DNA from: Catonia carolina
Taxonomy: Eukaryota; Arthropoda; Insecta; Hemiptera; Achilidae
NCBI GenBank assembly: GCA_035578175.1
Contig: JAQMRL010000001.1
Location: 61,589,553 to 61,653,552, forward strand
DNA length: 64,000 nucleotides
Direction of reading: 5' to 3'
In this document: positions 33,110-44,519 of the stretch, piece after piece
Layout: each line of letters begins with the position of its first letter
How positions within the stretch are numbered: position 1 is the first letter of the stretch
Translations under genes and position numbers: made by a program
The notes under the pieces: generated by a model
The model's database searches: none
What the model saw: only the letters and a program-made list of their open reading frames with translations
What the model was told of the DNA's origin: nothing

Positions 33110-33800
33110 TTGAGGAAACGTCCGTCAAATTATGTACGGGAAAGAAAATTGTCTGTCTCCTTCACTGGAATGAGCATGTAGAAGATATTTGCCAAAGAAT
33201 CAATAAGTCAGTCTTAATTTCAAGAAGTTGAGGGGAATAATTGATTAAAGAACGTTAAAAACATTACATATTATTAGCTGTCTAATCAGTACTTAGTTAC
33301 GGAATACTGGAATGGGGCAGTATTTGACATTCTTGCTTTGACCCCGTGGAGAAATTTAGTAGTGTTCAAGAAGGAAGTCGGTTTTATTTTACGAGTAATT
33401 AACAAAAACTACTCTGTATCCTTCTGAACAATTGTTCAAGGATTTTTGAGCACCAGATGTTTGTCAACTTTATGCTTGGCAACTAATTATACAAGTGCGC
33501 AAAAACGCAGCGGACTTCCTGAAACTAATTCAAAACAACAGTACAGGAAATTTTATCTCTTTATATGGAGCGTCAAAACGCTATTTCAAATATGGATTTT
33601 TTACCTGGTCCTCAAATTGTACAACATGCTTTTCCAAAGTGATAAAAGTATAAAGAGCATCATAAAGTTTGAAGCTGGATTACAGAAATGGCTCTTTAGT
33701 GTCGGGAGGCAGTACACGAAGGAAACGTTCACATCGTTAAATCTTTCAGCATACATCCTGATATTTTGATTCGAAAGACCTAATGTTTGGAAAAAGTGTC
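33110..33800 (+). pseudogene. R1/CR1/Jockey-like reverse transcriptase, C-terminal part
   Basis: Pieces in successive frames read HWNEHVEDICQRINKSVLI, VLSYGILEWGS (about 33294-33326), FSSVQEGSRFYFT (the FxxLQKRAVRLI segment) and a CxxLFKDLxILxVPxLY-like segment near 33440-33480. At the end comes LYNMLFQSDKSIKSIIKFEA, GLQKWLFS (about 33618-33700). This is the normal order of the C-terminal third of such proteins (LSWxxHVxxIxxRI ... VLSYGIxxWG ... LPxxIKxxxxxxxFKxxLKKWL). Multiple frameshifts show decay. The continuous frame at 33446-33769 covers the last part. The AT-rich 3' side at about 33860-33960 may be its tail. Confidence 0.7.
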
Positions 33801-33859
33801 ATTTTCAAGGACATGAGAAACGATAATTGGGCAGGTAATTTTCCTCCTGATACATAAAT

Positions 33860-34220
33860 TTAAACGTAGAGATAAATATGTTTGTAAATGTAATGTAATG
33901 TTATTCATACGTAAGTTATTTTTGGGAAATAAATTATTAATTTATTGTATTCCATTTATGATAAATTTACATAACATATTACCACCACATATTATAATAG
34001 TCAATATCAATAAATATTAATATTCAATAAATTTATTGGCGTATACTGACAACTACCGATGAGAATTAATAAAAGATACATTAAAAATTTCAGATATCGA
34101 TAATGTATTGAATAGATAAAAATAAAATGTTGAAAATCCTTATTCAATTATCAGGTACATTATACTATAAAATAAACAACTTTTCTTATTAAAATTAACT
34201 AATACCTACAGGGAGTAATA
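33860..34220. other. AT-rich stretch, nothing recognised
   Basis: A+T-rich sequence dominated by AATAAAT/TTTATT words; no feature. Confidence 0.4.
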
Positions 34221-34225
34221 AGATT

Positions 34226-34525
34226 GTTGTGTGTTATTGTTTAGGTAGTCAGCCGAAATGGTTTGAACCTGTAGAGGTTTTACTAAGTTAAACGAGGAGT
34301 GAGGTGGTTTACCTTTGCCTTCCTTACTGAGTGGAAAAGTACGCTTATCAGCATGCCAGGCCCTCTGAAAAGCACACATTTTCACTCTGCAAATGACTCT
34401 TTCACTACATTCACCACTGTATAATAAAATTCATTACTTTCAGAGGAGATAACTCTGATTAGTGTCTTTTTAAACCTTTGAGAGCTTAAATTGATTCGAT
34501 TAAAAAGAATGCCGGTCATCAATTT
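34226..34525 (+). repeat. Approximately 400-bp dispersed repeat, copy B
   Basis: It starts TTGTTTAGGTAGTCAGCCGA, passes GGTTTGAACCTGTAGAGGTT and CATGCCAGGCCCTCTGAAAA, and contains the best conserved core AAATTCATTACTTTCAGAGG, AGATAACTCTGATTAGTGTC. It fades after about 34525; the 3' third present in copies C and D is missing. Confidence 0.85.
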
Positions 34526-34574
34526 CGATGACTTTTAAAGAACTTATTAATCATTTATTTAAACATTAATCATT

Positions 34575-34765
34575 TATTTATCAACCAACTAGCCCGTGAT
34601 CTAGCTACAAGGAACTTTCCAACTGTGCGTCGTTTAAAGCGAAAATGGAGTAGAGACCTCTTGGTCTGAATAACGGACAATACCCGAAGTTTTGAACGGA
34701 GAATGTATCACTGGGTACCTCATCTCCTTAAAGTGAAATTCCCCACCGCCATTTAAAAATCAAAT
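34575..34765 (+). pseudogene. Jockey-clade element, 3' coding end
   Basis: ARDLATRNFPTVRRLKRKWS, RDLLV then a stop: the same terminal peptide as in the copy at 18.3 kb (RRLKRRWSRDLL) and 19.45 kb. Only the last approximately 30 codons and a short 3' flank remain. Confidence 0.7.
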
Positions 34766-34769
34766 ATGG

Positions 34770-35950
34770 AAGTTGTGAAGCTCAAAGTACAGTACCGTAA
34801 TAAAAATTGAAGACAAAAAGATTTATATCGCTAATGTTTCAACGTTGTAATCCTGTCCATAATCGTAGAAACGAAGCGCAAGACACAACAAAAATCGAAC
34901 ACCACTAAAAGGTTTTTACTTGTTACAAAATAAAATAATTCACGAAGTACAAGAGATTCTGTCTAAAAATTTCTAAAAAGTATTTATGATACATTTACTG
35001 TGTACAAATTCTAGACTGCACAACGTTTAGAATTTTTTTATCCTGTCACGGTTTTTAAAAATACACGAGGAAAGACATGCTTACTAGGAGAAATTCATCA
35101 TTACTAAATAAAATGCTGCAATGACGTAATTATTTATTAATCCAACTGAAAAATCGATTTATTTTTCATAAGAACTAAATAAAATGTCATTTGCACATTT
35201 GCATATCTCGCTTATTACGTTAGGAGAATTAGCAATTATTTCAAGTAAGTTACGAATCATTAAAGCTAAATATTACTATAAAATGTTTGTTATAATGAGG
35301 TAATTTATTTTTTAAAGCATTTTACAAAAAATGAAAATTACAACTAATTATCTTAGAATAGAATAGAACGTAAATAAAAGTGATCAGTTCGTAAAATTTA
35401 ATCAGTAATATATTTTATAAAAATTATGCAGCAAAATAAGATGCTTCTCAAACATTAAGGACACGTTTTAAAATATTGTTGCGCAATGAGATATTCATGC
35501 TATTCAACTATCCTAAATTAACTAAAATTTCAATAAAATTAAATTTAATTCCTCTCTTAAATGTCGCCTAATTTTAAAACAAAATATAAATTACTTTCCT
35601 TACATATTTTTTGGATAAAATCATTAAGTAACCCAAAAACGACTTTCTAAGACCAATGTGAGTAGAAAAGTTAATATTTGGGGGTAGAAGGTTAATTCCA
35701 AATATTACGATGTGTTAGATGAAAAAATGTAATAAATAGTTAAATTACAGTACACTACTTTTTTAATTACGTAAGCGTATTACCAGATACTTATGTGAAA
35801 CAATTAGTTGAAATTTTATGAAACATATTTTATTTATTTTTAAAAACGCACCAATAAAATCTAAGGTTAAAGGTTAAATAGGATAAATGGTTTAAGAAGT
35901 CAGAAAGAATATAGAACAAACTGGAATATAATGAGAAATTATAATGGACC
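34770..35950. other. AT-rich stretch, nothing recognised
   Basis: No coding, RNA, or repeat signal that I can support. Confidence 0.45.
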
Positions 35951-35954
35951 CAAC

Positions 35955-36150
35955 TTAATTCCGACAACTGATTACTGACGTCAACGGCTTTCACGAATAA
36001 TAAAAGCATAACAAACGATGGATGTAAGAAAGGAGAAAAGCCTACAGTAAAAGAATGCTGAGAATGTAGGCTACTGAAAGAGCTTCCTTTGATGTCTAAA
36101 GTTATTTTATGCAGGATAAAATGACCCTATACGGAAAAGACTTGGTTAAT
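35955..36150 (+). repeat. Dispersed repeat, copy 2 (partner at 8120-8310)
   Basis: It shares ACTGATTACTGAC, GAGAAT.TAGGCT, AGAGCTTCCTTTGATGTCTA and CCCTATACGGAAAAGACT with the first copy in the same order. Immediately downstream, one frame (about 36108-36320, one stop) reads MTLYGKDLVNNIYSELHCPN; it resembles nothing I recognise. Confidence 0.5.
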
Positions 36151-36159
36151 AACATCTAC

Positions 36160-37815
36160 AGTGAGTTACATTGCCCTAATGGTGGGTTTAATAGAGTAAT
36201 ATAATTATATTTGGACCCTAACCGGGAATTATCCGGGACCTTCGGCTATGCAGTGTTGCAAAGCAATTATTACATAACGAAAGCGGCTGTAAAATGTATT
36301 ATTTTTGAAAATGTATTTATTGAATTTGGGTGGCTTTAAAACACGCGGTTAGAAATAAATTAATTTATAACAAACACTTGTTAAAAAATATTTACTCAAA
36401 CTGTGTTAAATAAATAATAGAACCTTCGTCAAAAATTAGTATAGCTAAGTATTCAGTTTAAGATATTATACCTTATTATTATCTTATATATAAATATGGT
36501 ACGAATGAAAAATTATTGATTGATCTCTCAGACAAATTTTTAGTACGTACCTAGCCGCAACAACTAATATGAAAAACGGGGGAAACTAGCTTTAAAGCGT
36601 ACTTCTTATATAATAATTAAAGAAAAACAAATTTTATGAACTAAGTAAATTGGTTGTTTTGAATTAAAAAAAATTCTATAACCGAATATAACACGAGCAT
36701 TATTATGTTACGTACTAAAATGGGGCGAAAAGTTAATAAGTGGTAAAAATGTTTTACGTTAAAAGACATTTTGTTTACATTCCTTTTTACGACAATCAAC
36801 TTGAAGTGTGCGACGCGACGTAAAGTAAGTTTCCACCGTTTTGCATTAGCTTTAATAAAATTTTTATGCATTTTTATTACCGACTTAACATCAAGAAAAT
36901 AGATTTAAAAGTCCAAAATTTCTTTTTTACGACACAGAAATTTTTAAATAATGAATGATTTAATTTTTGAAATTACTCGGTATTACTTTTTATAATGTAT
37001 ACCAAGTACATCAAGTATCATTTGAAATATATAAATGCATCTGCGTGTTTGTACATAGTACCATAAAAATACTTTTTTTGTATTTAGTTTTGGAATTCAT
37101 TGTAACATTAACCGTTAGTGACGCATTGACGACCATTTTAGATTTTATAAATTTCAGCAATTCGTAGACCCAATCTATTCATTAATCGAAACCAGAACTT
37201 TCACCTTTAAGGGTAGAATAAAAAAAACACTGTTATTGTTAACAAAAGAACAAAATAACAACGGTTTCAATGGTTTTCATAGGTTTTTTCACTATTACTC
37301 TTTGTTTTTTATACATTGATACTAACCTGCATGTCTTTCTGCAACTAACCCGGTCTTTTTTTACTTTCCCGGTTTTTCATTTGAAGTGTTTTAATATTTT
37401 TTGTAAGAGATCAGTGGCTGTTTAGTTTATTACGAAAAGTAGGTCTTAACATTCTTTTTGTGTCCAGTGAGATAAAAAGATTTGCGGTCAAACATGAAGC
37501 TCATCTACTTGGTTGCATCAATACTGAAGCAATTAGTTTAACTTCTTAATGAAAATATTCCAAGAAGGCTTAAAATTATAAAACTTGCGTACAAGTGAAA
37601 CAGTGCAGAGTGATCTAGATTAGTCGTACACAGTTCGATAAATAGTGAATAAGTTGTAGGCTATATAGATAATGTTTAGTTATGGGATACTGAAAGATCG
37701 ACTGTATAATAATTTATGTATTTCGTTTTAAGATATTACGAATTGAAAATTATTGGTTGGTATTTTAGAGTGATATTTAGTGAATAAAATCATAAAACAT
37801 TGAAGAGTAAAAATT
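36160..37815. other. AT-rich stretch with a small palindrome
   Basis: ACCGGGAATTATCCGGGACC (36219-36238) is partly palindromic. Short frames at 36641-36871 (-) and 36967-37167 (+) show no family signature. Confidence 0.4.
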
Positions 37816-37849
37816 AAGTACGAGGGTCATTTTTCCAACCTCCGATAGG

Positions 37850-37984
37850 ACATGAATGAAATTCAAGTAAATTTAGAAAACATGTTTTATTAGTACTAAT
37901 AGTTACGTATAAAGTTACGTAGTTGATTGAAGCATTCGTCGCGTTGTGGAAGAGATTTCCAACAAGTATATATAAACAAGCGAG
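37850..37984 (-). pseudogene. mariner transposase, last residues
   Basis: WKSLPQRDECFNQLRNFIRN and then a stop, read on the minus strand, is the expected C-terminal block of mariner transposases (xKLxxRxxKCLNxxGDYVE). It belongs to the fragment at 38727-39190 and is separated from it by the RTE insertion. Confidence 0.65.
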
Positions 37985-38726
37985 GATTTACAGCCCCAGC
38001 CGTATCTCGCTTCCTAAGCACCACCTCTTTTTGTCTCGCCAGTCCCTATCGGAGAGCCGCCGCAAAGAAATTTCCTCCTGCACCCCATCCAACCATGTCA
38101 CTTCCGGCCTACCCCTCCTTCTTCTACCGGCTGGCGTCCACTCCCATACCCTCTTTGGCCACCTATCATCTTCTATCCTCTGCAAACGGCTAAACCATTT
38201 TAACTGCTTCCGGAATATGGAATCCATGTTATTTCCTTGAACGCCAATTCTTCTCCTAATTTCAGAATTCGGAATTCGATCGATCCGCGACACACCACAG
38301 CTCCGCCTCCAGAAATCCATCTTCACCGCTTTTAGGCAATCCTTCTGTCTCTTTGTCAATACCCACACTTCCGCAGCATAGGTACACACACTCTCCAGGA
38401 TAGCATGATAAATATTTATCTTTTTCTCATTAAATATTTTATCATTCCAAAGGACAGAATTTAACTGCCCTATACCCCTTTGCCCTTGCGAAATCTTGCT
38501 GTTTACTTCCGCTGCACTTATCTCGGTCCTATCAAAGATGACTCTTAGGTATTTAAAAATTTTACAACTTTTCACTACACCCGTATCCAGCTGAATATCA
38601 TTTCCTGGCTCACCAACAGTAAGGGTGTTCATTCTTGTTTACATTTAAACTGAGGCCCCATCTTCCATACTCCTTTTGCAACTTCCTCATCATATAGCTA
38701 GCAATTCGTTCCAATACGTTCTTCGT
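37985..38726 (-). pseudogene. RTE-like RT C-terminal region inserted in the mariner
   Basis: The minus strand first reads MMRKLQKEYGRWGLSLNVNK (about 38640-38700), then a frameshift near 38628 leads to the 214-codon frame 37988-38632. In it, IFKYLRVIFD (residues about 25-34) is the F.YLGxxxD motif, CTYAAEVWVLTKRQ (83-96) the YxxExW motif, and RVWEWTPAGRRRRGRPEVTW (161-180) the basic tail, with the stop just after RLGL. It lacks the YADD palm. It is well preserved compared with its mariner host, which fits a younger insertion. The target duplication could not be resolved. Confidence 0.85.
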
Positions 38727-39190
38727 AAAATGTTGCCGCCAATGAATTTAAATGAGTCTTGACGTTGTCTTGAAACATTTCATTAGTCTAGCTGTGGTCC
38801 TAGCAGCTTCTTCAGTTCTGGGAAAAGATGGATGTCACTCGGTGCTCGGTCAGGACTCTATGGCGAGTTATCAAAAATCTCCCATTGAAATTGCTCTAGG
38901 AGTCTTTAGAGTGCATCAGAACTGTGAAAACGGGCGTTTTCATGGATCAGAACAATTCCGTGAGTGAGCACTTCTCTTCTTTTGTTTTTAATAGTTCTCC
39001 GCAAACTTCGTAAAGTTTTACAATAAACAACTGCATTAATCGTGGTCCTCGGCTGCGTAAACTCCACCAGAGTTCATACAACTAGGAGTTTAAAGACAAC
39101 ATAAAGTTCATTTAAATTCATTGTTGAACACATTTATGAAGAGCGTATTGGAAAGATCGTCCACAGTTAGGTACGACAAATTATTCAATC
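38727..39190 (-). pseudogene. mariner transposase, central and C-terminal fragment
   Basis: On the minus strand, in alternating frames: LIHENARF-like text (DPCKRPFSQF / SMKTPVFTVLMHSKDS), FQWEIFDN-like NFNGRFLITRHRVLTEHRVT (equivalent to SPDLAPSDFHLFPELKK), then FQDNVKTHLNSLAATFYEE. This corresponds to the region with the second and third catalytic aspartates of the DD34D triad, here damaged by stops and frameshifts. The N-terminal helix-turn-helix part is largely absent beyond 39190. Confidence 0.75.
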
Positions 39191-39319
39191 GTCAACGCAA
39201 TTATGTCAAAAAGTAAACATAAGTATACGTAACTTTTAGTAACAAAAATGTATTCTATATTAACTTGTCTTTTATTTATAGCCTATCGGAGGTTAAAAAA
39301 ACGACCCTCGTATATTTAA

Positions 39320-39755
39320 AATATTTATTAGTCAGGCTTTTAACCGCGTCTACGTCAATGAAATTTTGTTAGATTTTTTATTAGAAAAGTGAATTTAACA
39401 TTGCTGAGAACTGAGTTTCAGAAAGTTAATAAATTTTTATTAATAATTTGACCACAACTCCAAAGTTCTGGTAAGTTAATTTTAATTAATTCACCTTCGT
39501 GTAACAAGAAGAAAACCGCATTAATTTGACTTGCGTTTTAGCCGTTGCGCAGTAACTGAAGCTCCACTCAACATTTCTACTGTACTAAATAAAATTAGTA
39601 TTTTACTTGAGTTTACCGATGGTGAAACTAAATTAGAGGATTTTGTAAATAAAAATGTACGAGTAGTCTATGTATATGCAGGAAATATTGCAGGCTTCAT
39701 TATTATTTTTTAGTATTACATAAATTATTATAATATAAAATAAAAACTAATTCTA
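39320..39755. other. AT-rich stretch; unassigned 60-codon frame
   Basis: The frame 39531-39713 (+) has no family signature. Nothing else is seen. Confidence 0.4.
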
Positions 39756-39759
39756 AAAT

Positions 39760-39912
39760 GGCCACGCAGGTGGCTCAGTGGTTAGCATGCTACGATAGAA
39801 AGCGGGTTCGATTCCCAGCTAGGGGCTTCAAAGTTATATTGTTCAAACCCTTAACCCTAAATTGTCGTTAATAAGCACATTGTTGATACGACTCTAAGTA
39901 GACTAAAACAAG
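39760..39912 (+). repeat. tRNA-derived SINE, family 2 (best copy)
   Basis: Box A TGGCTCAGTGGTTAGC (39771-39786) and box B GGTTCGATTCC (39805-39815) are both intact. They are followed by the family 2 tail TGTCGTTAATAAGCACATTG, TTGATACGACTCTAAG. The head could derive from a tRNA with a short variable loop; internal spacing is tRNA-like. Confidence 0.85.
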
Positions 39913-40337
39913 CTCTCAGATTAATATGGATATTTCATTAATTTTAAAAATGAACATGAAAAATTTACTTTTTATTTGAAAGATATTAGTCAGAGCAGCA
40001 TTATTTAAATTGTAAGGATGAATACAGTAATCATTTTTCTTTTGCTACATTACCGTCTGTTCAATATATTTGAACCATAAGTAGCCAAATTAATACAGCA
40101 AAGAGAAAACTAAAAAAAGTATATCCATCGATCTCTGTGATATTTACAAGCCAAATAAAATTGAAATAAGAGTTAAGTAAAATACAAGGAATGTTACACT
40201 AAATTATTGATTACAGTATCTATGAGGAAAGTAAAAGTTAAAAATAAAATGGATCAACCTTGAATTTTTAGTTTAACTATTGTTTAGTATATTGAATGTT
40301 GTAAATTTCTGTAAATTAAATATATGTTCGTTTAGTC

Positions 40338-40606
40338 CAGCCTTTTTTAAACTTTTTTATATAGCGACCCCTTTCAAGCTTAGGAAATTTTAAAGCGACC
40401 CCCTCCTCCATATAATGAAATATATATTAACCGTAGATGTAGATGTAATATCGCACTATTTTACAATGTAAATAAAATAAGGATTAAAGAATACGTACCC
40501 ATTCATTTCACATATATATAATTGAAAAGTATCAGATCTTTGCGACCTCCTTTCAGTAGTCTCGCGACCCCCCTGGGGGTCGCGACCCACAGTTTAAGAA
40601 GCGCTG
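40338..40606. mobile_element. hAT-type MITE with perfect 8-bp target duplication
   Basis: GTTTAGTC occurs at 40330-40337 and again at 40607-40614. The element starts CAGCCTTTTTTAAACTTTTT and ends with the complement of CAGCGCTTCTTAAACT. Subterminal GCGACCCC/GGGGTCGCGACC words are the hallmark of the widespread hAT family whose ends read CAGxGxTTCTxAAACT. At 269 bp it has no coding capacity and depended on a hAT transposase elsewhere. The region 40561-40594 has a strong CGACCCCC/GGGGGTCG palindrome. Confidence 0.92.
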
Positions 40607-40619
40607 GTTTAGTCCACCC

Positions 40620-42920
40620 AAATATTTACCGCAGAATTCTTAAATTTCTTCCTCTACTGTCTTCATGTTCAGATATCTTTAGATGAATGTGTTGTTTGTG
40701 TACGAGGGTATGCTGAATATGTTACTGATAATTTTTGACTGGAATCGTTCTAAAATTTTGATGTTAAAATTTTTAAAAATCCTACCCTAAAGTTGTATTT
40801 TGTATGTCCTAATGAGTTTTAAAATTTATTTATTATCATCAATAATAATGAACTTATTAATAACATATTAAATAAAGGAAACTAACTTCTTTGATAACTA
40901 ATTTAAATTTAAGTAGGTACAGTTCAATATTTATAAAATCTCTAGTACACGTACATCTAATATTTTACTGTTCTTATTAGATGCATTAATAGTAGAAATA
41001 TATACATTGTAGCTAAGTGATGGCATCAAGTAAGTTAAAGAGTATACGTTTAAAATAGAATTAGAAACTTATCTTTTACATAAATTTTCCGCTATTTTCC
41101 ATTAATGCTGTTATTCAGAATCAAAATCATGAACAGGCGGAAATAGTTTTAGATGAAGATGAAAGACATCATTTTAAATGGAAGTAAGTTTTAAATGTTA
41201 TTTATATGATCCATTAAGGTAACAGTAATAAATTCAGGAAGCTGCAACAGCAAGTCTCAGGTAAGAATAGTTTAGTAGTTCTGAAAGGAAATACTGTGAC
41301 AATCTTTTCTAAACAATTTATAGCTTATTTTATGTTCACTTATGTCGAGATATTGCAATCAAAAATGATATAAAAACAAAAATCATAAAAGAAAATTTAG
41401 AAAAGGTAAGTCACAACTTAAACATTACCTAATTTTTGTATTCTAGGTTACCGAAAACAGCTAAACTGAAACTTAAAGAATTCAATTGGTGGCTAAGAAC
41501 AAAACCAATTAACGCTTTGAAATAAACTTTTATTTATAAAACTCTGTTCAAACCAATCTGACCTACGTATTCACTTATGGGATCCAGAAACTCAAGTATT
41601 TAAATTATTCAGCCTTTTCATTCTGAAGTCTTTCGAACTCTTTATAGTCGCACTCTTGTAAATGACAAGCAACCATATAGTCACAACGATCTATTAATTT
41701 CCAACAGTTAAAGAAAAAGTTTTAAAATTAAGTTTAGCCTATGAATAGGTTATGTTCACGCTTGAATCGCAAGTTGATTATTAGGCAGCAATAAATTTGT
41801 AATAATGCTCATATTGTACTACAGATTATGTGAATAGTAAGGGTTTTTCTTTTTTAAGGTATCTCAACAAAGAGATTTTTGTAAATTTCAATTTTTTTCA
41901 AAATCTAATAGGCTAATTATTCTTTAAAGGAAAGATTTTATGGATAAATTCAATTAATAAAGAAAACAGTTCTAGATTTCAGTATTTTTGAAACTGAAAT
42001 CAATTATGATATTATGTCTGCCTAAATAAACATTTTTTCAGTGTATAATTTAAGTTTCTTTAAATTCATGAATTTGGTATCCTAGTTTAACTATTGATCG
42101 GGGAGCTTTTTTAACCTAGATATTTCTTATATTAATTCAATATAAAGAACTTTTAAACTACTTTTAATAAAATATTTTCCCATACATCATTCTGTTCTAA
42201 CAAAATATTACAATATTTCATTTGCAATCGTATTTTCTTTGTATATCTTGCTAAAAATTGAGCAAAATAGGTAGTACTCTGTTCAGAACTGTTAAACTCT
42301 AGATAGCATTATTAAACCTTAGATGTATTTATATTTGTTTCCGATAACTGACGTGTATTATGATAAATGACTGTACTAAATCGAAGCTTTTTTGGAATTA
42401 TTAACCTACTGATTTACAATGAAATATATGTCAAATTTAGATTAATGCACATTCTGCGATTTGTAAAGGCTGTCACACGCCTATTATTTGGAGGAAGAAT
42501 TGATTGGTGTACTACTATACATGATAAATACAAAATTTCGATAAATATTTAACACAAATATAATTCAAGTAACATTAATGTAATTTCTAACAAGTATAAC
42601 AACTATAAAAGATTGAAATACTCGTATATTCCATTACTGCAAGTATTGGTATTCCGTTTCAAGCTGGTTTATTTTTTAAAACTCTTACATAATTATTATA
42701 TTTCATAACTTCCGAGGTTTCTTAGAAACTAACTTGAAAGCGTAACATAATATTAAAATTTTCACATAACTCAAACGTTTTAATGAAACGATAATAAGTA
42801 CTCTGTTTCAAAGAACTTCAAACTTAAAATGTTACACAGCGTCATTAAAGATGTTGATATTTTGTCTTTAGTTTCTTAAATAATAAGCTAATCATTGTGC
42901 CTCCGAGGCGAACAAAAGCT
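40620..42920. other. AT-rich stretch, nothing recognised
   Basis: The short frame 42367-42552 (+) has no signature. There is no terminal repeat or RNA signal. Confidence 0.45.
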
Positions 42921-42930
42921 TCTGTATTTG

Positions 42931-43330
42931 TGTAGTTGTTTAGGTCAATCAGCCGAAAGGCTGGTTTGAACCTCAAGAGGCTTTACTAAGTAAAAGAAGA
43001 TGCGGCAGGTTTACCTTGCCTTCCTCACTAAGTGGAAAAGTATGCTATCAGCATGTCAAGCCCTCTGATATGCATCTAATACTCACCCTTCAAATGAACT
43101 TTTCACTTCATTCACCACAGGGTCTAGCTGTATATTGAAATTCATTACTCTCATAGGAGATAATCTGACTAGTATTTTTTACTTTTCTATCTGTTATGGT
43201 CTTAAAAATTTCAGTCGTGTAATTAGCTGACCATGTGATAAGAATCAGAAATTTTTTGTAGCCCTGGAACTAGCAATTCGAGTGCAAATAATTGAACACT
43301 CTATTTCCCTGTTATGGGCATTCTTTTATA
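42931..43330 (+). repeat. Approximately 400-bp dispersed repeat, copy C (near complete)
   Basis: Head GTTGTTTAGGTCAATCAGCC-GAAAGGCTGGTTTGAACC (42935-42972). The middle contains CAGCATGTCAAGCCCTCTGA, and the core GAAATTCATTACTCTCATAG, GAGATAATCTGACTAGTA. The 3' part includes CCCTGGAACTAGCAATTCGA and TTCCCTGTTATGGGCATTC. GGCTGGTTTGAACC could be a decayed tRNA-type box B. Confidence 0.88.
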
Positions 43331-43339
43331 TATGTGGAA

Positions 43340-44250
43340 AATGATTTAAAAGATGATTATCAAAGTTAGCAGAATATTTCTGGGCCAAATTAAAATCACT
43401 TGCATCGTCAACTTGCATGAAAACAGATGTATCTACGAAAACAAATCAACTCAACCAAAAAGTTCGTAGAGTACATTTTGGGCAATAAATCTCTCCTTTT
43501 AAAATAAAACAACATACATCTGTATAAATACATTTCAAAACCTATTTAAACTTAAGGAATACCACTTTGCGGTCTTCCTGCTAATTACAGCATCAGAATT
43601 TCAGAATGATTCCAGCCAAAATCTACCAAAACCATGTTGACCATTTTACCAAACCTATTACGCAATAAAAACTTTCATGTTTACAGATCATAATGACAGT
43701 AAAGAAATTTTAAAATTCAGCGTTAAATGTTTGAACCGACCTCACGTACATGACAATTCATTAGCATAACATTTATTAGATTACTGTTACAATTAGATTA
43801 TAGAAAATATTAGATTACATTAGATTATAAAATTGATTAGATTACAGAAAATTCAAGGTTGAAATTATTTAATTTATTGAATTTGTATTACAAAAGTTCT
43901 GTATTAAAAATTTAACGTTATAAAACGCAACGTAAACTAAGCATAAAAAACTTTGGAATCAATATAATTGAATTTTAGAAAACTTACTCCCATTAGTTAA
44001 GTTATACCGTCAGACAAATGTAGTGTTTTTATTGTTCGTTTTCACAAAAAAGAAAAGAAATAAGATTCGTATCATATCTCAATAATATTCTTTGCATCGT
44101 AATTTTTAATTTTTGTTTTCTTCTTTTAAGTAGTTCCTGAAAAATCCTGAAGTATTACGGATCTTCAACGCTGAACTAACTCAAGGAAGGCTGGCCATAC
44201 AATAAACGACATGATAGGTGTTGTCGATATGTACAATATATACAAACATA
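43340..44250. other. AT-rich stretch with a TTAGATTA cluster
   Basis: Five TTAGATTA words lie within 43775-43850 (spaced 10-20 bp). Nothing coding is seen. Confidence 0.5.
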
Positions 44251-44258
44251 ATTGTATG

Positions 44259-44282
44259 TGATATATATATATATATATATAT
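44259..44282. repeat. (AT)n microsatellite
   Basis: Uninterrupted alternating AT dinucleotides. Confidence 0.9.
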
Positions 44283-44519
44283 TTGTATCTCATAAAAATT
44301 ATGGTAGCAGAAAAATTACTATTCACTAGCACAACTCCAATATCAGTCGTGAAACAATTTTGTAGCAGAAGACAAAATTCAGCTTGTCTCCTGTGTTTAT
44401 TGTTGTACAGCAAGTTGCACTGTCATGTAATATTCATGGTAGATTTTATTAAGCGAATAGAAAACTATCCATACATTTGGATGAGCTCAAAGAGTATAGG
44501 TACTCATTGCTACTAAATT

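Larger units (their letters stand above)
37821..39310 (-). mobile_element. mariner-type transposon, internally deleted and split by an RTE insertion
   Basis: Terminal inverted repeats of about 29 bp: CGAGGGTCATTTTTCCAACC begins at 37821 and the complement of CGAGGGTCGTTTTTTTAACC ends at 39310. Both are flanked by TA (37819-37820, 39311-39312). Transposase fragments on the minus strand lie on both sides of a 740-bp retrotransposon insertion (about 37985-38726). Subtracting the insertion leaves about 750 bp, against roughly 1.3 kb for an intact mariner, so the transposase N-terminal half was also deleted. Confidence 0.9.
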
